From Pseudoalteromonas sp. A25 (lineage in GTDB: Bacteria > Pseudomonadota > Gammaproteobacteria > Enterobacterales > Alteromonadaceae), in the NCBI RefSeq assembly GCF_009176705.1, contig NZ_AP021846.1:1892001-1956000 (forward strand): 64,000 nt of DNA, given 5' to 3'. A program made the translations under genes and the position numbers. This document shows positions 16,581-26,573 of the stretch, in pieces. Below the pieces are notes generated by a model, which saw only the letters and a list, made by a program, of their open reading frames with translations, was not told the DNA's origin and ran no database searches. How positions within the stretch are numbered: position 1 is the stretch's first letter; every line of letters starts with the position of its first letter.

Positions 16581-17927
16581 ATGAACTCGCAGTACACAGT
16601 CGCAAAGTTTGGCGGAACCAGTGTCGCAGATTATCCAGCCATGCATCGCTGTGCGCAAATTATTAACGATAACACGCAAGTTAGGGTGGTTGTCGTCAGT
16701 GCAAGTGCAGGTGTTACCAATCATTTAGTTACCTTAACGCAACAAAAAGCAGACGAATCACAGCGTAAGCAATTGGTGCAGTCTGTTATTGACATACAAG
16801 ATGCAATTCTTGCTCAATTAGAGTTAGACGAAGACTTAGCGTGTGGCTTTGATTTAACAATATCCGAGTTTAAAGCATTGGCAGCATTGCCCGCATTAAG
16901 TGCGCAACAATGCGACGAGATGCTCAGTTTTGGGGAGCGTTTGTCATCCTTCTTGTTTACTCAGGTACTTCGTAATTTGGGGATACAAGCAGAGCGTTTT
17001 GATGTGCGCAAGGTATTAAAAACCGACAACAAGTTTGGTAAAGCAACACCTGATATTTCCGCTACAGAAACGGCATCTAAACAGCATTTGGTACCGTTAC
17101 TTAGCGACAAAGTGTTAGTTACACAAGGCTTTATTGGCAGTGATGCCTATGGACAGACAACAACCTTAGGAAGAGGCGGCTCTGATTACAGTGCAGCCTT
17201 GCTCGCAGAAGCTATTGGCGCTCAAAGTATTCATATTTGGACCGATGTGGTTGGCATATTTAGTACAGATCCAAGGTTATGTATCAAAGCATCACCTATC
17301 GCACGTTTGAGTTTTGACGAGGCTGCCGAAATGGCAACATTTGGTGCAAAAGTGTTGCACCCCGCAACAATCTTACCAGCAAGTCGCAGTGGTATTTCAG
17401 TGTTCGTTGGTTCGAGTAGGGATCCTCAAGCGGGCGGTACATGGATTGAACGTGAAAAATCTACAGCGCCAGGTATTAGAGCTGTGACACAGCGTAAAAG
17501 CCAGATTTTACTTACACTTAAAAGTCCGGAAATGTTATTGGCAAGTGGATTTTTGGCAAGAATATTTACGATACTCAGTGCTTACAATATTTCTGTTGAT
17601 TTGGTCACAACATCCGAGATCAGTGTAGCAATTACCCTAGACAATGCTCAAAACGCATCTCGACCTGAATTAGACCAAGCGTGTCTAGATGAACTCAGTG
17701 AGTTTTGTCATGTGACAGTTGAGAATAACTTAACACTCGTTGCATTGATTGGTTCTGAGATACAGTTGAAGCAACACGAAATGAACTTGATGAAGGTATT
17801 GAGTGAGTTTGATATTCGCTTAATTTGCCATGGCGCAAGTAAACATAATCTGTGTTTTTTAGTTGAGCAGTCACACTCAGATCATGTTGTGCAATCAATT
17901 CACGAGCAGCTACTAGAGTCAGCCTAA
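16581..17927 (+). CDS. lysC: Lysine-sensitive aspartokinase III
   Basis: The ATG at 16581 has AAAGGAGAG 6 bp upstream and gives 448 residues, one fewer than E. coli LysC; a longer frame starts at 16551 without support. The N-terminal kinase begins V-A-K-F-G-G-T-S-V-A-D and includes T-L-G-R-G-G-S-D-Y-S-A (substrate loop) and the W-T-D-V-x-G segment. Two ACT domains at the C-terminus (from about residue 300) bind lysine. It phosphorylates aspartate, the first step to lysine, threonine and methionine. Feedback at the protein level joins control by the upstream lysine riboswitch. Confidence 0.94.
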   Translation: MNSQYTVAKFGGTSVADYPAMHRCAQIINDNTQVRVVVVSASAGVTNHLVTLTQQKADESQRKQLVQSVIDIQDAILAQLELDEDLACGFDLTISEFKALAALPALSAQQCDEMLSFGERLSSFLFTQVLRNLGIQAERFDVRKVLKTDNKFGKATPDISATETASKQHLVPLLSDKVLVTQGFIGSDAYGQTTTLGRGGSDYSAALLAEAIGAQSIHIWTDVVGIFSTDPRLCIKASPIARLSFDEAAEMATFGAKVLHPATILPASRSGISVFVGSSRDPQAGGTWIEREKSTAPGIRAVTQRKSQILLTLKSPEMLLASGFLARIFTILSAYNISVDLVTTSEISVAITLDNAQNASRPELDQACLDELSEFCHVTVENNLTLVALIGSEIQLKQHEMNLMKVLSEFDIRLICHGASKHNLCFLVEQSHSDHVVQSIHEQLLESA

Positions 17928-17936
17928 TACTCTAAT

Positions 17937-17968
17937 TTAAGTGGCACTGATATATAAGTGCCACTTAA
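17937..17968 (+). terminator. Hairpin after lysC, probable terminator
   Basis: A perfect 12-bp stem TTAAGTGGCACT / AGTGCCACTTAA around GATATATA, 10 bp after the lysC stop. It lacks a following T-run, so it may stabilise the transcript end rather than terminate by itself. Confidence 0.6.
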
Positions 17969-18107
17969 AGCTGCAACTCGTCATCAGTAATCGAGCATTT
18001 CCATTTTACGCATAATTGTAGCCTTGTCCGATGGACCTATTTTATTCGCAATTTTTAACAACTTAAGTATAATCGGCCGTCTAAAATAATAACTACATTA
18101 AACTGAT

Positions 18108-19436
18108 ATGGCTCAATTGCGAGATGGTTTTCAAAGCCGACTAGGCTTCGTTCTTGCTGCAGCAGGCGCTGCGGTTGGTCTTGGTAATATTTGGGGGTTT
18201 CCTACACAAGCAGCGAACCACGGTGGTGGGGCATTTTTGCTTGTTTACTTTATTGTTATATTTTTGTTAGCACTGCCAGCGCTTTATACAGAGTTATATT
18301 TGGGGCATCAAGCTCAGTCTAACCCTGTCAATGCGTTACGCCAAGCATGGAAAGAGCGCTCGCCCAGAGTAGGCGCGGGCGCAGGTTATTTAGGATTGGC
18401 TGGAGCAGTCATTATGCTTAGCTTTTACTCTATTGTTGCAGGTTGGATGTTGTCATTTTCAATAGAGCCTTTGGCACGCTTTTTTGGCTTTGATCAAGCG
18501 AGTGTATTTTTACAAAGCGACTCTACACTTAGAAACTTCATTTTTACTCCGCTCATGTTGCTATTAACTGCAAGCATTATATTAAAAGGTGTAAAGTCGG
18601 GGATTGAAACGTGGTCAAGACGCCTGATGCCAATGTTGTTGGTGTTGTTGATTGCGCTTATCGGATACATTGCGACGTTGGATGGTGCAGCGGAGGGCTT
18701 TAGTGCTTATTTAGTACCAGATTTTTCTAAAGTTACCGACTCAGACTTAATCATTGCCGCAATGGGACAAGCGTTTTTTTCATTGTCCTTAGGTGTTGGC
18801 TGTATGATGATCTATGGCTCTTATCTTAAACCCAATGAAAACCTACCTAAATTAACGTTTAGTGTTGCCGCCCTTGATACCGGTGTTGCGTTTTTGGCCG
18901 GCTTGTTAATCATTCCAGCGGTATTCGTTGCCCAACATAATGGTGTAGAAGTTTTCCAAGATGGCAAGCTTATTGGTGAAGGGCGGTTAATTTTTGCAGT
19001 TTTGCCACAGTTGTTTGAAAGTATGGGGCCAATCGGCTTATGGGTTGGCTTGACGTTTTTTGTATTAATGTCAATTGCTTCAGTTACCTCTACAATTTCA
19101 TCAACTGAGATCCCGGTATCTTTTTTAGTCGAAAACCATGATATGGAGCGAAAGGGAGCTACGTGGTTGGTTACTGCGGTGATATTCGTTGTGTCCAGTG
19201 CGATTATCGTAAACTTTGAATGGTTGTTTGGGCTTGTTATCACACTTTTAACGCAATATCAGCTGCCTCTAATGGGCTTATTTTACTTTGTTACGGTCGG
19301 TTGGATATGGAAGCGTGGCAACCAGTTAAGCCTTGAATGTAAGGGGGCTCACTATTGGTTTGCCCAGTATGTGCGTTTTGTTTGTCCGGTATTGATGACA
19401 CTCGTATTTGTGAATGTTGCACTTAACAGTCATTAA
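18108..19436 (+). CDS. Sodium-dependent neurotransmitter-symporter (NSS/SNF) family transporter
   Basis: A 442-residue inner-membrane protein with about 11-12 segments. The first helix carries the family hallmark F-V-L-A-A-A-G-A-A-V-G-L-G-N-I-W-G-F-P, whose unwound middle binds substrate and Na+. Other family motifs are G-G-G-A-F-L-L-V-Y and A-M-G-Q-A-F-F-S-L-S-L-G-V-G. Bacterial members import amino acids such as tryptophan, tyrosine or leucine with sodium. The substrate is not predictable from the sequence alone. The gene stands alone and is followed by a strong hairpin. Confidence 0.9.
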   Translation: MAQLRDGFQSRLGFVLAAAGAAVGLGNIWGFPTQAANHGGGAFLLVYFIVIFLLALPALYTELYLGHQAQSNPVNALRQAWKERSPRVGAGAGYLGLAGAVIMLSFYSIVAGWMLSFSIEPLARFFGFDQASVFLQSDSTLRNFIFTPLMLLLTASIILKGVKSGIETWSRRLMPMLLVLLIALIGYIATLDGAAEGFSAYLVPDFSKVTDSDLIIAAMGQAFFSLSLGVGCMMIYGSYLKPNENLPKLTFSVAALDTGVAFLAGLLIIPAVFVAQHNGVEVFQDGKLIGEGRLIFAVLPQLFESMGPIGLWVGLTFFVLMSIASVTSTISSTEIPVSFLVENHDMERKGATWLVTAVIFVVSSAIIVNFEWLFGLVITLLTQYQLPLMGLFYFVTVGWIWKRGNQLSLECKGAHYWFAQYVRFVCPVLMTLVFVNVALNSH

Positions 19437-19444
19437 ATATCGAT

Positions 19445-19473
19445 AAGCCCTTAGTATGCAATACTAAGGGCTT
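19445..19473. terminator. Strong hairpin between convergent genes
   Basis: A 13-bp perfect stem AAGCCCTTAGTAT / ATACTAAGGGCTT with loop GCA, 8 bp after the NSS gene stop and 6 bp before the end of the convergent DUF5916 gene. Flanking T-runs are poor on both strands; it probably serves both directions. Confidence 0.7.
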
Positions 19474-19479
19474 TGCTCT

Positions 19480-21630
19480 TTACCAGCGATTTATGTAATT
19501 CAGTTTTATGGTCTTTTCGTCAAAGGTCGTTTTGCGTTCGTGCCATCCCTCATCTAAGTCATATCCCTTGTTGATACTTAATTGATATAACTCATCTGGT
19601 GCGCTTTGGTATCGCAACCGACTAAAAACGGATAAATTATCAGCCTTTGTGTTGTGTTGAATTAACGTATTCCATGACCACTCGCCATTAAACGCAATAT
19701 TGGCTTTAAAACGCGTACTGTACATGTTTTCACTCAAAATATTTTGTGTGTAATAGTGATGCCTTCTACTGAGTTGAAGCAAAACGTGTTTGTTAGGCTT
19801 AAAGTTAACTTCTGCTAATACTTCCTGTCTATCACTGTCGTAAAACTTGCCTGAAGTTAGCTTTACGTTACCGAAAAAGGTTTGATCTGTCGGTGTCTCA
19901 TAATAGGCTTCCCATTGTGAAAAGTGATAGTCTTTGGCGTCAAATCCAATGTTTCTTCCCATAGCATAGTGTTGCTTTAATCGCTCTTTTCTCGCAACAT
20001 ATTGGATTTGAAAGATAGACGACCCTTTAGTGTCAATGCGCAGTGGTCTAATTACGTATTCTTTGCTGAGCCAATTATTGTCAACATCGTTGCGTTGAAA
20101 ATAGTGGTAGTTTACTTGATAGTAATTAATATAGTCACTGAGCCAACCCGTTTGCGGGCGGCTTCTATAATGGCTGACAAGTTCATAGTAATTAATACCA
20201 TTTCGGTTAACAAAACCAAGGGATGGTTTAAAGTCTTCACCTAAATAGCGATATATCGTGCTTAAGTAAACTTTGTCGTTTGGTAGTGTAATTTGCATTC
20301 CATACGCTTTGGTATCTTGAGTCGCGTATTGTTTTTGTGTTTCTTGATACCAAGCGTACGCTCGTATCTGTTGGTCGTTGAATATATCACTTTCATATCG
20401 GTAATCTAAACCATAGAGTTGATCTTTGCCGCGGTTGTTCGCACTACCGTCTGTGATTATTGCGCCAACTTGGTGGCTTTCTCCAAACTGATGTTTTACG
20501 CGGCTTACTGTCAGTTGGGTTTTTTCGTCAGGTTGTCCATCGGTGCTTTGACTGACGCTTAGTAAACCAAAGCTCGTTGCGCCAACTTGTCCGGTGAGCT
20601 TGGTTCCCCAATCGATGTCTAGTACGCCACTTTGCGGCCCTTGGCCAATGGTGCGTGAATAAAATGGCATGCCGTTATAGTCATGGTTGTTAAAATCTCC
20701 AAAACTAAATACTTGACTGTCTTGTAGGAAGAAATCTCTTTTTTCAGCAAAAAATTGATTAAAACGCGTCATATTAATGTCGACTTCATCCACGTCTGTG
20801 CCTGAAAAGTCGGTGTTTACGGTTAATACGCCCGTAATATTTGGAGTAAATTTGTAAAATGCGTCAAATGACGGAGACCATTTCGACTCATCTAGGTTAT
20901 CTTTAAAGCTCAAACCTGTTTTTAACTCAATCCCTTTTCCTTGGGTTAACCCTGTAAGGTCAGTGATTTGAGCAACTTGAGGGGCTGTCCATCCGCCATT
21001 TTGTGGGTCATTAATATTCCAAAAATTTTGTTTGTAGGGCTTTGATAATTTGTGTCTTAACTGTAATCCCCAATTGCTTTTTGTTGGATCAAATGAGACT
21101 GATTGCATTGGAATAGCCATCTCAACACTCCAGCCATCTTCAGTCCGTTGAGTTTTAGCGTACCAAATGGTACTCCACTCACCGATATATTGAGTGCCAT
21201 CAACGAGGCCGTCTTCTCTAACACCCGATGGCGTCACATGAAATAAGTAGGCGTCTCGTTTATCAAAGTTAGTGTCTAATGTAATGCCAAAATAATCTTC
21301 GTCCCAAATTCTATCACCTTGGGTTAGTACTCTATCGGTGATTGTCTCTTGAGGTTGAGAGATCTGCGCTGCAACGTAGAAGTAAGACTCATCATATGCA
21401 ATACGCGCTTTGACCGGGTATATAGGGTTATTTCCCAAGTCTGGTCTAAATTCAACAAATTGTTCAATGACGGTTGACCCCATCCACTCATCTTCGTTTA
21501 CACGTCCATCAATAGTCGGAGCAGTAGTGAGTTTAGTAATACTAACAGGGGCTCTTTGAAAACTATCGTTCGCGTAAGTATTGAGTACTGGTATTAATAA
21601 ACCTAATGTCAGGCACTGTGTGTATTTCAT
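19480..21630 (-). CDS. DUF5916 outer-membrane-type protein with CBM9-like N-terminal domain
   Basis: A 716-residue exported protein: signal peptide ending near T-Y-A-N. A carbohydrate-binding CBM9-like domain follows at about residues 28-220 (T-I-D-G-R-V-N-E-D-E-W and F-x-V-T-P-S-G-V-R-E-D-G). DUF5916 (about 235-716) opens with D-F-S-G-T-D-V-D-E-V-D-I-N-M-T-R-F-N-Q-F-F-A-E-K-R-D-F-F and is rich in alternating aromatic beta strands with a terminal Trp, as in outer-membrane barrels. Function is unknown; a role in binding or uptake of polymers at the surface is plausible. No SusC/TonB gene lies beside it. Confidence 0.82.
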   Translation of the reverse strand: MKYTQCLTLGLLIPVLNTYANDSFQRAPVSITKLTTAPTIDGRVNEDEWMGSTVIEQFVEFRPDLGNNPIYPVKARIAYDESYFYVAAQISQPQETITDRVLTQGDRIWDEDYFGITLDTNFDKRDAYLFHVTPSGVREDGLVDGTQYIGEWSTIWYAKTQRTEDGWSVEMAIPMQSVSFDPTKSNWGLQLRHKLSKPYKQNFWNINDPQNGGWTAPQVAQITDLTGLTQGKGIELKTGLSFKDNLDESKWSPSFDAFYKFTPNITGVLTVNTDFSGTDVDEVDINMTRFNQFFAEKRDFFLQDSQVFSFGDFNNHDYNGMPFYSRTIGQGPQSGVLDIDWGTKLTGQVGATSFGLLSVSQSTDGQPDEKTQLTVSRVKHQFGESHQVGAIITDGSANNRGKDQLYGLDYRYESDIFNDQQIRAYAWYQETQKQYATQDTKAYGMQITLPNDKVYLSTIYRYLGEDFKPSLGFVNRNGINYYELVSHYRSRPQTGWLSDYINYYQVNYHYFQRNDVDNNWLSKEYVIRPLRIDTKGSSIFQIQYVARKERLKQHYAMGRNIGFDAKDYHFSQWEAYYETPTDQTFFGNVKLTSGKFYDSDRQEVLAEVNFKPNKHVLLQLSRRHHYYTQNILSENMYSTRFKANIAFNGEWSWNTLIQHNTKADNLSVFSRLRYQSAPDELYQLSINKGYDLDEGWHERKTTFDEKTIKLNYINRW

Positions 21631-21877
21631 TTTTTCTTCCTGAGTAAATAGCTACCTAAAGCTTGCCTGAGGGCTTAGATAAAGGCGTGATAAAGCAAGG
21701 AAATTGAGTGACAAAAAGGTGATAAGACAATCTAGCTTGCCTTAATTGTATGATTTATATGCTTTGTTTTTGGTTTTTACGAGTTGGGGTTTTAGCATTT
21801 TAATAGTAAGTAAGTGAACTAATCTAACTATTCAACGTATTAACGCTTAGATAATTGTTTTATAGGGCCAATGCAGA

Positions 21878-23248
21878 ATGTCTAAAGCACTTTATTGGTT
21901 TACGCATGACTTACGCTTAACTGATAATCATGGGATCAATCTACTTTTAACCAACCATACAGAAGTTGCCTTTATTTATATAGTAGACCCTCAGTGGTTT
22001 CGGCCAATAAATTACCAGCAGCGCTTTATGGGCGCTCACCGTTGGCGGTTTTTAAAAAGCGCACTAGAAGATTTACAAAATAGTTTAAATAGCCGAGGGC
22101 ACTATTTATACGTGCAGATTGGCGACCCACAGGAGTCTATCTTACGCTTTGTGAAAGACAACGGTGTGAAAACTATTTATGTGTCTAAGCAGTTTGGTAC
22201 ATATGAAAAACATGCGGTATCTTTACTTGAGCGTCGTTTAGAAAATGTGCACGTACACAGGGTAGGCAACTACACGCTATTTAACGAAAATCAAATCAAT
22301 CACGTTCAGGTACCATTGCAATCTTTTAGCGCGTTTCGAAAATACGTTGAGCAAAATAAGGTCGATATTCCTAAACCAACTACGGCAATTGAAAGCGCGT
22401 GGCCAGCGCCGTTGGTATTAAATAACGAAACCAACAGCAAGGAGTTTAGTGCTAAACTCGATGTTATTGAACAGCAGTTCATAAGCTGTAAATACAACGA
22501 TAAAGCAGATGGCGAGGCTACGCGATTTATTGGCGGCGAATATCACGCTATTAATCATGTAACTGCGTATTTTTCTTCATCATCGCCTGCCTCTTATAAA
22601 CAAACACGAAACGAACTTGATGGTTGGAATAATTCAACAAAGTTCAGCTCCTATTTGGCATTAGGCAATATTTCACCAAGATATGTTTGGCATACGCTTA
22701 AGCAATATGAAAAACAACGATGCAAAAACGACTCGACGTATTGGATAGGGTTTGAATTACTGTGGCGAGAATATTTTCAGTGGTTGCTTGCTAAAAATGG
22801 TAGGCTATTTTTCTTGTTCAAAGGCAATGTATCTAAAAGACCACTTACCAGTTTTTATCCGCAGCGGTTTGCAAAATGGTGTAGTGGACAGACACCATAC
22901 CCGTTAGTAAATGCTTGTATGAACCAATTAAATAGAACCGGTTATATCTCAAATCGCGCGAGGCAAATAGTCGCGAGCTGTTTGGTCAATGAATTAGCAG
23001 TAGATTGGCGCTATGGTGCGGCATATTTCCAAAAACAGTTAATTGATCATGATGTTGCGTCAAATTGGGGAAACTGGCAATACATTGCGGGCGTTGGTGT
23101 TGATCCAAGGGGCGGAAGGCACTTTGATATAAACAAGCAAACGCATATATACGATAAAAATGGTTTATTTATCACCAAGTGGCATGGCGAGCGAAGTGGC
23201 ATAAATGAGATCGATTCAGTTGACCTAGTAGACTGGCCTGCACTATGA
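21878..23248 (+). CDS. DASH-family cryptochrome/photolyase
   Basis: A 456-residue photolyase-superfamily protein. The N-terminal alpha/beta domain begins [14 protein letters not shown]; the C-terminal FAD-binding helical domain contains [26 protein letters not shown] and W-R-Y-G-A-A-Y-F. R-x-[14 protein letters not shown] near residue 46 is typical of the DASH group. DASH proteins repair pyrimidine dimers, preferentially in single-stranded DNA, and may sense blue light. Its stop overlaps the next small gene by ATGA, the first of three overlapping genes. Confidence 0.88.
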   Translation: MSKALYWFTHDLRLTDNHGINLLLTNHTEVAFIYIVDPQWFRPINYQQRFMGAHRWRFLKSALEDLQNSLNSRGHYLYVQIGDPQESILRFVKDNGVKTIYVSKQFGTYEKHAVSLLERRLENVHVHRVGNYTLFNENQINHVQVPLQSFSAFRKYVEQNKVDIPKPTTAIESAWPAPLVLNNETNSKEFSAKLDVIEQQFISCKYNDKADGEATRFIGGEYHAINHVTAYFSSSSPASYKQTRNELDGWNNSTKFSSYLALGNISPRYVWHTLKQYEKQRCKNDSTYWIGFELLWREYFQWLLAKNGRLFFLFKGNVSKRPLTSFYPQRFAKWCSGQTPYPLVNACMNQLNRTGYISNRARQIVASCLVNELAVDWRYGAAYFQKQLIDHDVASNWGNWQYIAGVGVDPRGGRHFDINKQTHIYDKNGLFITKWHGERSGINEIDSVDLVDWPAL

Positions 23249-23394
23249 GTAAAAATAGCCTACCTTCTAAAACATGTGTTGTTTGCTTGCGTCCATTCAG
23301 CTGGCGTAAAAAGTGGTGCAGAGATTGGGATAACGTGAAGTATTGCTCAAAGCGTTGCGCTAATAACCGCGAAAAAATAAAGGATGTACGATGA
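23245..23394 (+). CDS. DUF2256 small cysteine-rich protein (49 aa)
   Basis: A short gene wedged between two photolyase genes, overlapping each by 4 bp (ATGA at both ends). The product has [28 protein letters not shown], the complete DUF2256 motif, whose two C-x(2-3)-C pairs look like a zinc ribbon. DUF2256 genes are known neighbours of cryptochrome and photolyase genes, but the role is undetermined. The overlaps imply strict co-translation with both enzymes. Confidence 0.88.
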   Translation: MSKNSLPSKTCVVCLRPFSWRKKWCRDWDNVKYCSKRCANNREKIKDVR

Positions 23395-24965
23395 ATACGA
23401 CTTACAAACAACTTAGGCTGGTACTTGGTGACCAACTTAATGCACAGCATAGTTGGTTTAAAGAGAAGTCCGATGATGTATTGTACGTTATTGCTGAACT
23501 TCATCAAGAATGCTCATACACTCAACATCATATTCAAAAAGTTTGTGCGTTTTTTAGTGCCATGGAAAACTTTGCATCGGCCTTGGTTCAGGCTGAACAT
23601 CATGTGCTCCATTTAACGCTAGACGATACAATGGCATATGGAACGTTACCTGAGCTGCTTTCAGACTTAATGTCTCGTTATAACGTTAAAGAATTTTCAT
23701 ATCAGTTGCCCGACGAATTTAGACTCAAAGAGCAACTTTTAAACTATACAAAATCACTTGAGATAACTACTACATGCGTTGAAACTGAGCACTTTTATCT
23801 CGATGAAAATGCCCTAAAACGAGAGTTTAAGGCGGGTAAACGCCACAGAATGGAAGCATTTTATCGAAAAATGCGCAAACGATTCAACATACTAATGGAT
23901 GGCCAAAACCCAGTAGGAGAACGTTGGAACTTTGATGAAAAAAACAGAAATAAATTAAAACCAAATGACTTTGACAAAGTACCTGATCCGAAGAGATTTG
24001 AACATGACGTTACTTCCATTATTAAACGTATAGAGCGACATAATATAAGAACAATCGGATCAATTAGTAATAATGTATTAGTGTGGCCCACAACGCGAAC
24101 TCAAGCGAAACAATTGGTTGATTATTTTTGTCAGCATTGCCTAGCGTATTTTGGCTACTTTCAGGATGCTATGAGTGGCGAGCTTGATAATGCTTTTCAA
24201 AAAAAACAGTGGAGTTTGTTTCATTCAAGACTGTCTTTTGCGCTTAATTGCAAAATGATAAGTCCTCATTATGTAGTAAATAAGGCGCTTGAGTACCACG
24301 TTAGCAATAGTGACAAAGTTACGTTGGCGCAAATAGAGGGATTTGTTAGGCAAATTCTAGGGTGGAGAGAGTTTGTCAGAGGGATATACTGGGCAAATAT
24401 GCCTCAGTACGCACAGCTCAACACTTTACATGCAGATAAGCAACTACCAGCGTGGTTTTGGGATGGTAATACAAAGATGCGTTGCCTTAGACACGCAATA
24501 GAACAATCACTAGAGCACGCATATGCACATCATATTCAAAGACTGATGGTTACTGGTAATTTTTGCTTACTCGCAGGCATATCACCAGATGATGTAGATC
24601 AATGGTATTTAGGTATATACATTGATGCAATAGAGTGGGTCGAGTTGCCTAATACACGAGGTATGAGTCAATTTGCTGATGGTGGCATTGTGGGTTCAAA
24701 GGCTTACGCGGCAAGTGGCAATTATGTAAATAAAATGTCTGATTACTGTAATAAGTGTCACTATGAGGTTTCTCAGGCTGTAGGGTGTAAGGCATGTCCA
24801 TTAAACTCACTCTATTGGCATTTTATGAGTCAGCATGAAGCGTTATTTTCCAATAATCCGCGGCAAAAACTTGTTTATGCTAATTGGAATAAAAAAACAG
24901 ACACTCAAAGGTCAGAGATATTAAACCAAGCCGAAAAGTATTTAATCGACATAGAAAACCTTTAA
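23391..24965 (+). CDS. FeS-BCP-type cryptochrome/(6-4) photolyase
   Basis: A 524-residue protein of the photolyase-related family (prokaryotic (6-4) photolyases such as PhrB). The N-terminal L-V-L-G-D-Q-L-N domain is the usual opening. The catalytic region has [26 protein letters not shown] and [17 protein letters not shown]. Three C-terminal cysteines (C-N-K-C-H and G-C-K-A-C-P) with one earlier cysteine would hold the 4Fe-4S cluster. It would repair (6-4) photoproducts with FAD. It is the last gene of the cryptochrome-DUF2256-photolyase unit. Confidence 0.9.
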   Translation: MNTTYKQLRLVLGDQLNAQHSWFKEKSDDVLYVIAELHQECSYTQHHIQKVCAFFSAMENFASALVQAEHHVLHLTLDDTMAYGTLPELLSDLMSRYNVKEFSYQLPDEFRLKEQLLNYTKSLEITTTCVETEHFYLDENALKREFKAGKRHRMEAFYRKMRKRFNILMDGQNPVGERWNFDEKNRNKLKPNDFDKVPDPKRFEHDVTSIIKRIERHNIRTIGSISNNVLVWPTTRTQAKQLVDYFCQHCLAYFGYFQDAMSGELDNAFQKKQWSLFHSRLSFALNCKMISPHYVVNKALEYHVSNSDKVTLAQIEGFVRQILGWREFVRGIYWANMPQYAQLNTLHADKQLPAWFWDGNTKMRCLRHAIEQSLEHAYAHHIQRLMVTGNFCLLAGISPDDVDQWYLGIYIDAIEWVELPNTRGMSQFADGGIVGSKAYAASGNYVNKMSDYCNKCHYEVSQAVGCKACPLNSLYWHFMSQHEALFSNNPRQKLVYANWNKKTDTQRSEILNQAEKYLIDIENL

Positions 24966-24972
24966 ATAACCA

Positions 24973-24991
24973 CTGTAAAGGGCCTTTACAG
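24973..24991. terminator. Near-perfect 19-bp palindrome after the photolyase gene
   Basis: CTGTAAAGG / CCTTTACAG around a single G, 7 bp after the photolyase stop. It could be a terminator lacking a T-run or an operator for the LysE gene that starts 94 bp further on. Confidence 0.45.
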
Positions 24992-25084
24992 GAGCCTTAC
25001 TAACTCAAATTTTGCTTTCAACATATTTGCTGACATAAAGCTGATTATTTCATACCATATCAGTTTTAACAGTGAGGATCGTTA

Positions 25085-25705
25085 ATGGAATTGTCTACTT
25101 GGGTGAGTTTAGCTGTAATATGTATTTTGGGTGCGATGTCTCCGGGCCCAAGCCTTGCCGTAGTGCTTAAGCATTCTTTGCATAACAGTATGTTGCACGG
25201 AGTCGTTGCAAGTATCTCTCATGGTGTGGGCGTCGGATTATATGCCATGGTTTCTTTGTTAGGACTGGCGGGGTTGATAACCCATTACCCGTCATTCTTT
25301 AAAGGAATGGTAATCGCTGGTGCTGTATATTTAGCATACATGGGCATAAAAATATTATTAAGCAGTTCAAAAGGTGTTGAAGTTCATTCTCAACCTATTG
25401 TGAATTACAGACAAGCAGCGCAGGATGGTTTTGCAATAGCATTTTTAAACCCCAAATTAGCGGTTTTTTTCTTGGCGCTTTTTTCTCAATTTATAGTACC
25501 TGATCAGCTAACAAGCATGACTGTATTTATAATGTGTATCACGGTATTGCTTATTGATACAGCTTGGTATTTTATGGTCTCTATGATCAGTGCGGGTGCA
25601 AAGAAGAAATTTGATTTACAAAATAAACAAACGGTAGTGGATAAAGTATTAGGTGTTGTATTTTTGCTGCTCGCCAGTAAGGTGATAATGGAGCAATTTT
25701 CTTGA
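25085..25705 (+). CDS. LysE/RhtB-family amino-acid exporter
   Basis: A 206-residue membrane protein with six hydrophobic segments and the signature G-A-M-S-P-G-P-S-L-A-V-V (residues 14-25) plus F-L-N-P-K-L-A-V-F-F-L-A-L-F-S-Q-F, which defines the LysE exporter family. GAGGATCG precedes the ATG by 3-8 bp. It is a paralogue of the protein at 8.7 kb but clearly divergent. The substrate is unknown. It converges with the gene at 25.7 kb. Confidence 0.87.
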   Translation: MELSTWVSLAVICILGAMSPGPSLAVVLKHSLHNSMLHGVVASISHGVGVGLYAMVSLLGLAGLITHYPSFFKGMVIAGAVYLAYMGIKILLSSSKGVEVHSQPIVNYRQAAQDGFAIAFLNPKLAVFFLALFSQFIVPDQLTSMTVFIMCITVLLIDTAWYFMVSMISAGAKKKFDLQNKQTVVDKVLGVVFLLLASKVIMEQFS

Positions 25706-25720
25706 ACTGGTTATTAAAGT

Positions 25721-26305
25721 TCAGTCTAAAGTTTCGCTGTATAGTTCAAAAATCGTCTGTTTAAGGTCATGTAGCCCTTCATGTATATTCATGATTTCTA
25801 AAGACACAGCGGTGTCGTTTACTATTTTTGATAGCTCAACCTCAAACGTAACCTGTTTATCTCCTTGTAAATGCAATGTAACTATGTTTTCAGTTAATGC
25901 TTTCTTTAGTGTTATTGCCATAAACGGATGAGTTCGGATAACCAATCCTGAAAGAGATAAAGACAGTACCGGAAAGCGTGTACATATTGTAGGCACTTCT
26001 AAAACGATGCCTGACAAGCGCTTTGTGATCCAATGTCGGTTGTTAGACTCCGCATTAAAAATATTCGGTAAGTCACAGGAAAAGGTTGGGGCGCCATCAG
26101 CAGAGGTATGCAAGTGGGCCGGGAAATAAACAACTTCAGAGTTGACTTTGGCCACCAGCTGTATGTCTGATGCTTGACTGAGTGTGTGTAGCCAATGCTT
26201 TAGCTGCGAGGCACAACGCTCTTCTAAACATATATCGAAATGTGGTTCACCTTCATCTTTTAATACTTGTGAAATGAACAGTGTTTCTTCCTTTGACAAT
26301 TTCAT
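25721..26305 (-). CDS. Unrecognised cytoplasmic protein, possibly a degenerate PilZ-like domain
   Basis: A 194-residue soluble protein without signal or membrane segments. The middle has R-F-P-V-L-S-L-S-L-S-G-L-V-I-R, which recalls the D/N-x-S-x-x-G-hydrophobic strand of PilZ domains, but the R-x-x-x-R c-di-GMP motif is not obvious. The last 30 residues look helical (H-E-G-L-H-D-L-K-Q-T-I-F-E-L-Y). I do not recognise the family; PilZ-like is only a suggestion. It reads towards the LysE gene, and its promoter lies in the AT-rich 268-bp space to the right, where no supported gene was found. Confidence 0.55.
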   Translation of the reverse strand: MKLSKEETLFISQVLKDEGEPHFDICLEERCASQLKHWLHTLSQASDIQLVAKVNSEVVYFPAHLHTSADGAPTFSCDLPNIFNAESNNRHWITKRLSGIVLEVPTICTRFPVLSLSLSGLVIRTHPFMAITLKKALTENIVTLHLQGDKQVTFEVELSKIVNDTAVSLEIMNIHEGLHDLKQTIFELYSETLD

Positions 26306-26573
26306 TTTGCAAAACCCGTAAAAGTTACAGCTAAATAATAAAACACTGCGTGTACCGCTTACAGCAAATAATGTGAGTGTAACGCTATTTATAAAAAGTG
26401 GTTATTACACTCTATTACATAAGGATATAGGTTGTATAATATGTTGTTTTTCATCTGATTATTTATATATCGGCAGGTTGACGATATATTTTAGCTTAAA
26501 TATTAGCCTAATTTTTTCAATAGCGTACTGTATTGGTGACAAAAACAGATATGCTTTGTATCAGGGATGGTGA

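Noticed and set aside
26373..26573. 66-codon plus-strand ORF in the AT-rich gap right of the 25.7-kb gene
   Set aside because: No ribosome site, composition typical of non-coding AT-rich sequence, and no recognisable protein features.
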